11,632 nucleotides of DNA from Rhodocyclales bacterium. GTDB lineage: Bacteria; Pseudomonadota; Gammaproteobacteria; Burkholderiales; Rhodocyclaceae. How positions within the stretch are numbered: position 1 is the first letter of the stretch; each line of letters begins with the position of its first letter. Below the pieces are notes generated by a model, which was not told where the DNA came from, made no database searches, and worked only from the letters and a program-made list of their open reading frames with translations. Made by a program: the position numbers and the translations under genes. The stretch is from positions 1 to 11,632 of the forward strand of contig JAIOPW010000221.1 in NCBI GenBank assembly GCA_021413665.1, in the 5' to 3' direction. This document shows, in pieces, positions 1 through 6,852 of the stretch.

Positions 1-1704
1 CTCTTGATCAAGAAGCCGGAGGCCGTGCTCGAAGAGGTTCTTGCGGTGCTGCCGGGACCGGACTTCCCCGGCGGCGGCCAACTCATTTCGACCCCGGCCG
101 ACATCCGCGACGCCTATGCCAATGGCCGCGGCAGCCTGCGCATGCGCGCGCGCTGGCGCATCGAGGAACTGGCGCGCGGCCAGTGGCGGGTCATCGTCTA
201 CGAACTGCCGCACGGCGTGTCGGTAGCGCACGTGCTGTCCGAAATCGAAGGCCTCACCAATCCGCAGCCGCGCGCCGGCAAGAAGGATGTCAGCCAGGAC
301 CAGAAGAACCTCAAGGCGCTGATACTCGGCGTGCTCGACAGCGTGCGCGACGAATCCAGCGACCAGCAGGCGGTGCGCATCATGCTGGAACCCAAGAGTT
401 CGCGCATCCCGCAGGACGAATTCATGGCCGTGCTGCTGGCGCACACCAGCCTCGAAGCAAGTGTTTCGGTGAACCTGACCATGGTCGGCCGCGATGGCAG
501 GCCGCGGCAAAAACACCTGCTGACCATCCTGCATGAATGGATCGCCTTCCGCTTCGCCACGGTGGAACGCCGCACCCGGCACCGCCTGGCCGAGGTGCTG
601 CGCCGCGTGCATATCCTCGAAGGACGCATGACGGTCTTCCTGAAGATCGAAGAGGTCATCCGCTGCATCCGCGAAGCCGACGAACCCAAGCCGGACCTGA
701 TGGCACGCTTCGGCCTCACCGAAATCCAGGCCGAAGACATCCTCGAAATCCGCCTGCGCCAGTTGGCGCGCCTGGAAGGCATCCGCATCGAGAAGGAACT
801 CGGCGAACTGCGCACCGAACACGGACAGCTCACCAAACTGCTCGACTCGCGCAACGAGATGACCAGGCTGATCCAGAAGGAGATCGGCGAAGACGCCAAA
901 CGCTTTGGTGACGAGCGCCGCACCCTGATGGAAGCCGTGACGCCCATCTCGCAGGGCGAAATCGCCGTCCCCGACGAACCGGTCACCGTGATCGTCTCGA
1001 AGAACGGCTGGGTGCGTTCGCGCCAGGGTCATGGCATCGACCCGACTGGCATCACCTACAAGACCGGCGACTTCCCGTGGCTGGTGGCGGAAACACGCAC
1101 CGTCTGGCCGCTGATCGTGATCGACAGCAACGGCCGCAGCTACAGCGTCAGGGTTTCCGACCTGCCCGGCGGCCGCGGCGACGGCACACCGCTGAATACC
1201 ATGATCGACTTCCAGGAAGGCGGCAAACTGGCGCTGGCGCTCACCGCTGCGCCGGAAAGCAAGTATCTGGTCGCCGGGTCAAACGGCTACGGCTTTGTCG
1301 CGGGCGTCGCCGACATGATCGCCCGCAACAAGGCTGGCAAGGCTTTTCTGGCACTCGACAAGGGCGAGAAGCCCTTACTGCCGGCACCGGCCACGGGACA
1401 CACCGTGGCCGTGCTCACCGTGGGCGGAAGATTGCTGCTGTTTCCGCTCGCCGAACTCAAGGAAATGGCCAAGGGCAAGGGCCTGATGCTGATCGACCTG
1501 GCGAAAAACGACGAGGTCGTCGGCGTCACCGTCACCGCTGGACAAACCCTGCGGATCGGCGGCAACGGGCGCGGCGGCAAGCTCGTCGAGCAGCCGCTCG
1601 ATAGTCGTGCTCAAGCCGGCTTTCAAGGAAATCGTGCACGGCGCGGACAGGAAATTCCGTTCAAATTAAAACCCGTGAGCCTTGCCTTGGCATCTAAACA
1701 TTGA
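1..1704 (+). CDS. parC: DNA topoisomerase IV subunit A, 5'-truncated by window edge
   Basis: ParC is the DNA-breaking subunit of topoisomerase IV; with ParE it unlinks daughter chromosomes. The frame is open from base 1 (Leu-Leu-Ile-Lys-Lys) to TGA at 1702-1704, 567 codons. By comparison with E. coli ParC roughly the first 190 residues are missing, including the catalytic tyrosine and the quinolone-resistance region. What remains is the end of the breakage-reunion core (GPDFPGGG, NGRGSLRMRARW near residues 19-52), the coiled-coil stretch (HEWIAFRFATVERR, then DEPKPDLMARFGLTEIQAE near 225-245) and the C-terminal beta-pinwheel from about residue 325. The pinwheel has degenerate repeats (SKNGWVRSRQGHGID, GYGFV, ARNKAGKAF, KEMAKGKG). 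The KGKG form, the FGDERRT sequence before the pinwheel and the short basic tail with RARRGQEIP favour ParC over GyrA. No terminator is visible directly after it. Confidence 0.95.
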   Translation, partial: LLIKKPEAVLEEVLAVLPGPDFPGGGQLISTPADIRDAYANGRGSLRMRARWRIEELARGQWRVIVYELPHGVSVAHVLSEIEGLTNPQPRAGKKDVSQDQKNLKALILGVLDSVRDESSDQQAVRIMLEPKSSRIPQDEFMAVLLAHTSLEASVSVNLTMVGRDGRPRQKHLLTILHEWIAFRFATVERRTRHRLAEVLRRVHILEGRMTVFLKIEEVIRCIREADEPKPDLMARFGLTEIQAEDILEIRLRQLARLEGIRIEKELGELRTEHGQLTKLLDSRNEMTRLIQKEIGEDAKRFGDERRTLMEAVTPISQGEIAVPDEPVTVIVSKNGWVRSRQGHGIDPTGITYKTGDFPWLVAETRTVWPLIVIDSNGRSYSVRVSDLPGGRGDGTPLNTMIDFQEGGKLALALTAAPESKYLVAGSNGYGFVAGVADMIARNKAGKAFLALDKGEKPLLPAPATGHTVAVLTVGGRLLLFPLAELKEMAKGKGLMLIDLAKNDEVVGVTVTAGQTLRIGGNGRGGKLVEQPLDSRAQAGFQGNRARRGQEIPFKLKPVSLALASKH

Positions 1705-1713
1705 TGCTAAAAT
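1687..1713 (+). promoter_or_regulatory. Candidate sigma70-type promoter for the 45-residue membrane protein
   Basis: TTGGCA at 1687-1692 and TAAAAT at 1708-1713 each match the consensus hexamers at five of six positions. The spacer is 15 bases, shorter than the preferred 17. The elements lie over the last codons of parC and would start transcription around 1720, about 65 bases before the small gene. Readthrough from parC is the alternative, so this is tentative. Confidence 0.35.
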
Positions 1714-1776
1714 CCGCAAAAAATCGGCCCATCGGCATCTGACCGCATACAGTTGGTTCAGGCGGTTGCCGCCCAC

Positions 1777-1780
1777 GGAG
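1777..1780 (+). promoter_or_regulatory. Ribosome binding site fixing the start of the 45-residue protein
   Basis: GGAG lies six bases before the ATG at 1787, ideal Shine-Dalgarno spacing. It favours this start over the upstream in-frame alternatives, which would begin inside the end of parC. A small inverted repeat (GGCGG, three-base loop, CCGCC at 1761-1773) ends just upstream and might affect access to the site. Confidence 0.6.
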
Positions 1781-1786
1781 AACAAA

Positions 1787-1924
1787 ATGCTTTTCATCCT
1801 CTATTACATCGTCGCCATCGTCGTGCTGGTCATGCATTTCACAGGGATGCTGGCCCGTTACAACGTGGAATGGCTGGTGCTGGTTCTCGCCGTGACGGTG
1901 TTCCCCGCGGTCATCTACCTCTGA
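1787..1924 (+). CDS. Unrecognised 45-residue two-helix membrane protein
   Basis: I do not recognise this family. The product is almost wholly hydrophobic: a first segment of about residues 2-19 (MLFILYYIVAIVVLVMHF), a short polar turn (about 20-28, containing Arg, Asn and Glu: ARYNVEW) and a second segment of about 29-45 ending at the C-terminus. This suggests a small inner-membrane hairpin protein with no room for an enzymatic domain. Evidence that it is real: GGAG six bases ahead of the ATG, a promoter-like sequence upstream, a hairpin with T-run downstream, and 38 of 45 codons ending in G or C, as in neighbouring genes. An in-frame extension back to 1682 exists, but it overlaps parC and lacks a ribosome site, so the short start is preferred. 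It lies 82 bases after parC on the same strand and faces thrC. The function is unknown; a chance hydrophobic ORF cannot be excluded. Confidence 0.65.
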   Translation: MLFILYYIVAIVVLVMHFTGMLARYNVEWLVLVLAVTVFPAVIYL

Positions 1925-2002
1925 CGATACCCCTGCGAAGTGGCCAAGCCCGCAAACGACACGGGCAAAACCACTCCGGATAACGCCCGTTTGCCGAATC
2001 GT

Positions 2003-2036
2003 CAGCGCCGACTCCGGGCGAGTCCGCGCTGGTTTT
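2003..2036. terminator. Hairpin terminator between convergent genes
   Basis: Arms at 2003-2014 and 2020-2031 pair over 11 of 12 positions, with one C-C mismatch (2009/2025), around the five-base loop CGGGC. On the plus strand the stem is followed by GTTTTG, a short T-run, so it fits rho-independent termination of the small membrane-protein transcript. On the minus strand the stem begins about ten bases past the thrC stop without a T-run, so there it may only protect or pause the transcript end. A 9-base outer inverted repeat (1965-1973 with 2030-2038) could form a competing structure. Confidence 0.65.
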
Positions 2037-2039
2037 GCG

Positions 2040-3464
2040 TTAACAGTGGCGAACAATGATGCCCTTGACCTGATCCACCGCCGCGTCGACCACCTCGACC
2101 CTCTGCGGCAAATTCTCGATTCCGTCAAATCCCGCGGGACGTACTGGATCGCGGCCCAGCGCCTCGCGGATGGTCTCCCCGAACTTCACCGCCTGTGCCG
2201 TTTCCAGCACGATCATCGGCAGTTGCGCAACGCGCTGTTCCCGCGCCACCTTGATTCCGTCGGCCGTATGCGTGTCGATCATCAGCCCGTACCACGCCCA
2301 GACATCGCGGATCGTGGCCAGGCGGTCGGCATGGGTGCTGCAACCGGAGACAAAGCCATAGACCGGCAGGCGCGCGGCGAACGGGCCGTCGGCAACGCTG
2401 AAACTGCCGCCCGCATCCACCTCGCGCCACAGTTGGCGTACGACGACCGGGTCGCGACCCACCAGGTCGAAGATGAAGCGCTCGAAATTCGACGCCTTGG
2501 AAATATCCATCGACGGACTTGACGTTACCTGCGTTTCGGCCGTGGTTCGCGGCCGGTAGACGCCGGTGCGGAAGAACTCATCGAGCACGTTGTTTTCGTT
2601 GGTGGCCAATACCAGCCGGGCGATCGGCAAACCCATCATGCGGGCAACATGGCCGGCGCAGATGTTGCCGAAGTTGCCTGACGGCACGCAGAAGGCCACC
2701 TCCTGGTCACTGGACTTCGTCGCCTCGAAATATCCCTTGAAGTAGTAGACCACCTGGGCCATCACCCGCGCCCAATTGATCGAATTCACCGCGCCGATCT
2801 TGTACTTCGCCTTGAATGCCGCGTCGTTGGACACGGCCTTGACGATGTCCTGGGCATCATCGAACATGCCGCGCACGGCGATGTTGAAAATGTTCGCATC
2901 CTGTAACGAGTACATCTGCGCGCGCTGAAAGGCGCTCATCCGGCCGTCCGGCGAGAGCATGAAAACGCGGACATTGCGCTTGCCGCGCATCGCGTATTCC
3001 GCCGCGGAACCGGTGTCGCCCGAAGTCGCGCCGAGGATATTGATGGTCTCGCCACGCTGGTCCAGAACGTACTCGAACAAGTTGCCCAGCAGTTGCATGG
3101 CCATGTCCTTGAAGGCCAGCGTCGGCCCGTTGGACAGTTCCAGCAGGTGGAAACCGGGCTCCATCGACGTCAGCGGCACGATGTCCCGCGCCTTCGCCGG
3201 ATCGCGGCTCCAACGATAGGTCTGCGCCGTGTAGGTCTTGTCGCAGATGGCCTTCAGATCCGCCGCCGGAATGTCGGTGATGAACAGACTCAGAATGCGA
3301 AAGGCCAGCTCTGCATAGGACAGGCCACGCCATTCATCGAGTTGTGCGGCCACCTGCGGATAGGACTCGGGCAGGTAGAGCCCACCGTCGGGCGCGAGCC
3401 CGCCAAGCAGGATGTCGCAGAATTCCTGCGGCTCTCCGCCGCCGCGTGTCGAGATGTATTTCAT
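2040..3464 (-). CDS. thrC: Threonine synthase
   Basis: This PLP enzyme converts O-phospho-L-homoserine to L-threonine and phosphate in the cytoplasm, the last step of threonine synthesis. The 474-residue product matches the long threonine synthase type of proteobacteria and yeast. It opens with the family N-terminus (MKYISTRGG, then GLAPDGGLYLPE at about 22-33). The PLP lysine is Lys119 in GPTLAFKDMAMQ, followed by the phosphate-binding loop GATSGDTGSAA (about 144-154) and the central FCVPSGNFGNI segment. It appears full length and undamaged. The ATG is separated by one base from the hom stop codon (TGA-C-ATG), so translation is probably coupled to hom and both share a transcript. This is odd because hom is disrupted in this sequence; if that lesion were real, the enzyme would lack its normal substrate supply. 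Confidence 0.96.
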   Translation of the reverse strand: MKYISTRGGGEPQEFCDILLGGLAPDGGLYLPESYPQVAAQLDEWRGLSYAELAFRILSLFITDIPAADLKAICDKTYTAQTYRWSRDPAKARDIVPLTSMEPGFHLLELSNGPTLAFKDMAMQLLGNLFEYVLDQRGETINILGATSGDTGSAAEYAMRGKRNVRVFMLSPDGRMSAFQRAQMYSLQDANIFNIAVRGMFDDAQDIVKAVSNDAAFKAKYKIGAVNSINWARVMAQVVYYFKGYFEATKSSDQEVAFCVPSGNFGNICAGHVARMMGLPIARLVLATNENNVLDEFFRTGVYRPRTTAETQVTSSPSMDISKASNFERFIFDLVGRDPVVVRQLWREVDAGGSFSVADGPFAARLPVYGFVSGCSTHADRLATIRDVWAWYGLMIDTHTADGIKVAREQRVAQLPMIVLETAQAVKFGETIREALGRDPVRPAGFDGIENLPQRVEVVDAAVDQVKGIIVRHC

Positions 3465-3465
3465 G

Positions 3466-4651
3466 TCAGCCCAGCTCTTCCATCCGCAGGCGGATCACCT
3501 TCTTCTTCACCACGGGCAGCGCCTCGATCTTCGCAATCGCCGCATCGACGTTCTTCTCGCGCGTGATGTGGGTCAGCATGATGATGTCGGTCTGCGATTC
3601 GCCTTCCGCCGGCTCGCGCTGGATCATGGCGTCGATGGAAATCTGCTGGTCGGCGAGGATGCGCGTGATGTCGGCCAGCACGCCCGGCTTGTCCTCCACC
3701 CGCAGCCGCAGGTAGTAGCTGGTTTCCACTTCGGACAGGGGCAGGATCGGCGTGTCCTCGACGGCGCCGGGCTGGAAAGCCAGGTGCGGCACGCGATGCT
3801 CCGGATCGGCCGTATGCATGCGGGTCACGTCGACCAGGTCGGCGATGACCGCCGAGGCGGTAGGTTCGGCGCCGGCGCCCTTGCCGTAATACAGCGTGGC
3901 GCCGACGGCATCGCCTTGCACCAGCACGGCATTCATCGCCCCTTCGACGTTGGCGATCAGGCGCTTGGTCGGAATCAGCGTCGGATGCACGCGCAGTTCG
4001 ACGCCCGCTTTTCCGTCCAATTCGCGCCGGCGGGTGATGCCCAGCAGCTTGATGCGGTAGCCCAGTTGCTCGGCGTATTTGATGTCGTCGGCGTCAAGCT
4101 GGCTGATGCCCTCGATGGACGTCGAAGGGCAGGCCCTTGTCGCGCATCTCGGACAGGATGAAGTTGGTGGTGCCGTTGATGATGCCGGCGATCCACTGGA
4201 TGCGGTTGGCGGTGAGGCCCTCACGCAGCGCCTTGATGATCGGGATGCCGCCCGCCACCGCCGCTTCGAAGGCAACCATGACGCCTTGCTCATGCGCGGC
4301 AGCGAATATCTCGTTGCCATGCATCGCCAGCAAGGCCTTGTTCGCGGTCACCACGTGCTTGCCGTTGGCGATGGCCTTCAGCACCAGTTCCTTGGCGATG
4401 CCGCAGCCGCCGATCAGTTCGACGACGATGTCGATCTCGGGGTCCGTCACCACCGAGAAGGCGTCGTCGGTCACTTGCGCCCGGCCGGCGGTCACTTGCC
4501 GCGCCAGTTCGAGGTTCTTGTCCGCCACCTTGGTGATGCGGATCGGCCGCCCGGCGCGACGGGTGATCTCGGCTTCGTTGCGTGCAAGAACGGTAAAGGT
4601 GCCGCCACCGACGGTGCCGATGCCCAGAAGTCCTACGTTGATGGGTTTCAT
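3466..4651 (-). pseudogene. hom: Homoserine dehydrogenase, disrupted by an internal deletion and frameshift
   Basis: Homoserine dehydrogenase reduces aspartate semialdehyde to homoserine with NAD(P)H, the branch point to threonine and methionine. Two reading frames carry the halves. The first (from the ATG at 4651) gives 178 normal residues: the nucleotide-binding loop GIGTVGGG, then VTANKALLA, then INGTTNFILSEM. After Phe-Asp-Val it runs out of frame to a TGA near 4094. The second half resumes at Ile-Glu-Gly-Ile-Ser (4116) and continues 216 residues to the stop at 3466, ending in an intact ACT regulatory domain (VEDKPGVLADITRIL). Summing to 394 residues against about 435-440 usual in the family, some 45 residues (net about 134 bases) are missing. 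The lost part holds the GYxExDPTxDVxGxDxxxK signature with the catalytic Asp and Lys. The start overlaps the acetyltransferase stop by 4 bases (ATGA). The identity of the gene is certain; whether the lesion is biological or a sequence error cannot be decided here. Confidence 0.9.
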
Positions 4652-5100
4652 TTCAAGGTTTTCCTAAAGCTGAAAGCGGGAATCACCAGACCTTCCCGAA
4701 AGTAGAAGCGATGCGCGTCGGTGCGCTGGGTTCCGGAATCGAGCGCCAGTACATCGCACTGCAAGTCCCGCGCATGTCGTTCCAGGTGCCGCAGCAAGGT
4801 TCTGCCGATGCCCCGCGAGCGATGCGCTTCATCGGTCACAAGGTCATCCACGTAAAGCCGGCGGCCCTCGTAAGTATTCTCGATCACGCGCCACAGCGCG
4901 ACGCCGCGCACCGCATCGCCTTCGGTCGCCACGCTCATGCGGGCGCCGTTGGCGAACACCGCGCGCAGACGGTCGGCATAGGCAGCCGGCAAGCCGGTAC
5001 GCAACTGGCGGTGCACCGGCTCGGCGCGGGCGAGCCATGCCGGCGCGACCACGCCGCCGTCGCCGCCGGTCACATCGACCAGCGGAAACTCAGTTGCCAT
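4648..5100 (-). CDS. GNAT-family N-acetyltransferase
   Basis: A 150-residue acetyltransferase of the GNAT fold, which transfers an acetyl group from acetyl-CoA to an amine; the substrate is not predictable. The acetyl-CoA site is clear: strand LYVDDLVTDEAHR (about 82-94) leads into the pyrophosphate-binding turn R94-S-R-G97-I-G99, then the helix TLLRHLERHAR. Near the C-terminus LALDSGTQRTDAHRFYFREGL (about 118-138) is the usual motif B region with the Tyr that often acts as general acid. The ATG at 5100 was chosen because it gives a normal-length protein starting MATEFPLV; the frame is open back to 5166, but that part only overlaps the aminotransferase. The gene overlaps the aminotransferase end by 11 bases and the hom start by 4, so it belongs to the same operon. 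That position hints at a role near amino-acid metabolism, but this is inference. Confidence 0.9.
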   Translation of the reverse strand: MATEFPLVDVTGGDGGVVAPAWLARAEPVHRQLRTGLPAAYADRLRAVFANGARMSVATEGDAVRGVALWRVIENTYEGRRLYVDDLVTDEAHRSRGIGRTLLRHLERHARDLQCDVLALDSGTQRTDAHRFYFREGLVIPAFSFRKTLK

Positions 5101-6316
5101 AGCGTTTGCGATAGCCTTCGAGGAAGCGCGCGATGCGGCCGATGGCCTCGCGCAGGTCGTCCTCATGCGGCAGGAAGACCAGGCGGAAATGGTCGGGATG
5201 CGGCCAGTTGAAGCCCGTGCCCTGCACCAGAAGGACCTTCTCCGCCACCAGCAGCTCTTCGATGAAGTCCTGATCGTTGCTGATCGGATACATCTTCGGA
5301 TCCATGCGCGGGAACATGTACAGCGTCGCCTTGGGCTTGACGCAAGTAACCCCGGGAATCGCCGTGATCAGTTCATGCGCCACGTCGCGCTGGCGGCACA
5401 TGCGGCCACCCGGCGCCACCAGGTCGTCGATGCTCTGGTAGCCGCCGAGCGCGGTCTGGATGCCCCACTGCCCCGGCACGTTGGCGCACAGCCGCATCGA
5501 GGCCAGCATGTCGAGGCCGTCGATGTAGTCGCGCGCATGCTTCTTTTCGCCGGACACGATCATCCAGCCGGCGCGATAGCCGCAGGAACGGTAGTTCTTC
5601 GACAGGCCGTTGAAGGTAATCGTCAGCACATCCTCCGACAGGGCCGCGATCGAGGTATGGGTCACACCGTCGTAGAGCACCTTGTCATAGACCTCGTCGG
5701 CATAGACGATCAGGTCGTTCTGCCGGGCGATCTCGATGATTTCCTTGAGCAACTCGTCCGGATACAGGGCGCCGGTCGGGTTGTTCGGGTTGATGATGAC
5801 GATGGCCCGCGTCTTGGGCGTGATCTTGGCCCGGATGTCGGCCAGGTCGGGCAGCCAGCCGGCGCCCTCGTCGCACAGGTAATGGCGCGGCGTGCCGCCG
5901 GAAAGGCTCACCGCGGCGGTCCATAGCGGATAGTCGGGTGCCGGCACCAGGATTTCGTCGCCGCTGTCGAGCAACGCGTTCATGGCCATCACGATCAGTT
6001 CGGACACGCCGTTGCCGATGTAGATGTCCTCGATCGTGACGCCCTTGATGTGCTTCTGCTGCGAGTAATGCATCACCGCCTTGCGCGCGGAAAAAATCCC
6101 CTTCGAATCCACATAACCGGCCGCGCCGGGCAGGTTGCGGATCATGTCCTGCTGGATTTCTTCGGGCGAGTCGAAGCCGAAGGCGGCGAGGTTGCCGATG
6201 TTCAGCTTGATGATCTTGTGGCCTTCCTCTTCCATCTGCCGGGCGCGGGCGAGCACGGGACCGCGAATGTCGTAGCAGACGTTGGCGAGCTTGGCTGATT
6301 TGTTTACGGGCTGCAT
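5090..6316 (-). CDS. alaA: PLP-dependent alanine/glutamate-type aminotransferase (AlaA family)
   Basis: Class I aminotransferase, 408 residues, closely similar along its length to E. coli AlaA (405 residues), which makes alanine from pyruvate with glutamate as donor. Visible landmarks are SAKLANVCYDIRGPVL at the start, GYVDSKGIFSARKA (68-80), IYIGNGVSELI (98-108), VPAPDYPLW (124-132), INPNNPTGA (175-183, PLP-binding Asn179), YADEVYDK (205-212, Asp207 and Tyr210) and the Schiff-base lysine Lys240 in FNGLSKNYR. The C-terminal substrate-arginine region is HFRLVFLP. The start at 6316 matches the family N-terminus and has AAGGAC about ten bases upstream; the frame extends further upstream without family similarity. 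It heads the unit alaA-GNAT-hom-thrC. A role supplying or balancing aspartate-family amino acids is possible, but alanine synthesis is the known function of the family. Confidence 0.93.
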   Translation of the reverse strand: MQPVNKSAKLANVCYDIRGPVLARARQMEEEGHKIIKLNIGNLAAFGFDSPEEIQQDMIRNLPGAAGYVDSKGIFSARKAVMHYSQQKHIKGVTIEDIYIGNGVSELIVMAMNALLDSGDEILVPAPDYPLWTAAVSLSGGTPRHYLCDEGAGWLPDLADIRAKITPKTRAIVIINPNNPTGALYPDELLKEIIEIARQNDLIVYADEVYDKVLYDGVTHTSIAALSEDVLTITFNGLSKNYRSCGYRAGWMIVSGEKKHARDYIDGLDMLASMRLCANVPGQWGIQTALGGYQSIDDLVAPGGRMCRQRDVAHELITAIPGVTCVKPKATLYMFPRMDPKMYPISNDQDFIEELLVAEKVLLVQGTGFNWPHPDHFRLVFLPHEDDLREAIGRIARFLEGYRKRYGN

Positions 6317-6360
6317 GCGCAACCGTCCTTTCTGCAAGACGCCGCCCGGGTCGGGCAGCG

Positions 6361-6400
6361 CGGCTAAATGTATAATGTTACTCAAGCCTATGCTGCACCG
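6361..6400. promoter_or_regulatory. Probable divergent promoter region between alaA and the arn-like operon
   Basis: This is the only AT-rich patch in the 155-base gap between the two divergent start codons. The plus strand has a perfect TATAAT at 6371-6376; the minus strand has TATACA overlapping it (6374-6369). Neither has a good -35 element at 16-18 bases: for the minus strand the best is TGCAGC at 6397-6392, a poor match. The two -10 boxes share bases, so use of one may exclude the other. Toward alaA, a GC-rich inverted repeat (GCCGC...GCGGC, 6341-6364) would lie in or next to the leader. I see no riboswitch or clear operator. Confidence 0.4.
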
Positions 6401-6471
6401 CAAATCCAGATTTGATGCGGCTTTCAGCGACTCCGGCCCCACCCGTTCGCCAGACGACCCAGCCACCCCGA

Positions 6472-6852
6472 ATGAAGCTGCATTCCCCCGCCACCGCAGG
6501 TCTGCTTTCAATCACGGCCTACGACGTCGGGTACATCGACGTAAACGGCCGCCGCTTGACGAAGAGTTTTCTCCTCACCCCGCAACGCCTCATCGACAGC
6601 TGGCCGCCCGCGTCGTTCGAAAGCCTGGGCGAAGCCGACCTGCAAGCCGTGGCCGCTCTCGGCTGCCCCATCGTCCTGCTCGGCACCGGTCCGCGCCAGC
6701 ACTTCCCAGCCCACCGCCTGCTGCGGCCCCTGATCGAGCGTCGCATCGGCGTTGAGGTGATGGACAGCTTCGCCGCCTGCCGCACCTACAACATCCTCAT
6801 GGCCGAAGGGCGCGACGTGGCTGCCGCGATCATCATCGAATGCGCGAACTGA
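6472..6852 (+). CDS. Mth938-like domain (DUF498) protein
   Basis: A 126-residue protein of the Mth938-like family, whose eukaryotic relative NDUFAF3 helps assemble respiratory complex I; the bacterial role is not settled. Family marks are an early ITAYDVGYIDVNGRRLTKS segment, IVLLGTGPRQHFP in the middle, and the C-terminal motif VMDSFAACRTYNILMAEGRDVAAAI, which covers most of the expected fold. The ATG at 6472 gives the usual MKLH start. An in-frame ATG at 6415 would add a proline-rich stretch without family similarity. No Shine-Dalgarno sequence is visible before either start, so initiation may be weak or leaderless-like. The gene overlaps the start of the ArnT-like gene by 13 bases and so leads the arn-like operon. 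Whether it has anything to do with lipid A modification is unknown; shared expression is the only link. Confidence 0.87.
   Translation: MKLHSPATAGLLSITAYDVGYIDVNGRRLTKSFLLTPQRLIDSWPPASFESLGEADLQAVAALGCPIVLLGTGPRQHFPAHRLLRPLIERRIGVEVMDSFAACRTYNILMAEGRDVAAAIIIECAN

Noticed and set aside
1600..1680. A second frame near the 3' end of parC reads VLKPAFKEIVHG, suggesting a pair of compensating frameshifts
   Set aside because: The main frame aligns with the basic RGRRG-type tail of ParC (here GNRARRGQEIP) and reaches a sensible stop, so no frameshift is needed. Comparison with close relatives would settle it.
3412..4161. Plus-strand open frame of 249 codons opposite hom/thrC, and a similar one at 5165-5926 opposite alaA
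   Set aside because: No domain similarity, composition typical of shadow frames, and the opposite strand encodes clear enzymes.
5962..6316. Apparent Pro-to-Leu change in the NIGNLAAFGF motif of the AlaA-like protein
   Set aside because: E. coli AlaA has NIGNPAPFGF, but I recall Leu at this place in betaproteobacterial relatives, so it is probably a lineage feature and not a defect.
6317..6511. N-terminal extension of the alaA-like protein to 473 residues
   Set aside because: The extra 65 residues have no similarity to the family, would run across the divergent promoter region and into the opposing gene, and the 408-residue form has the expected N-terminus.
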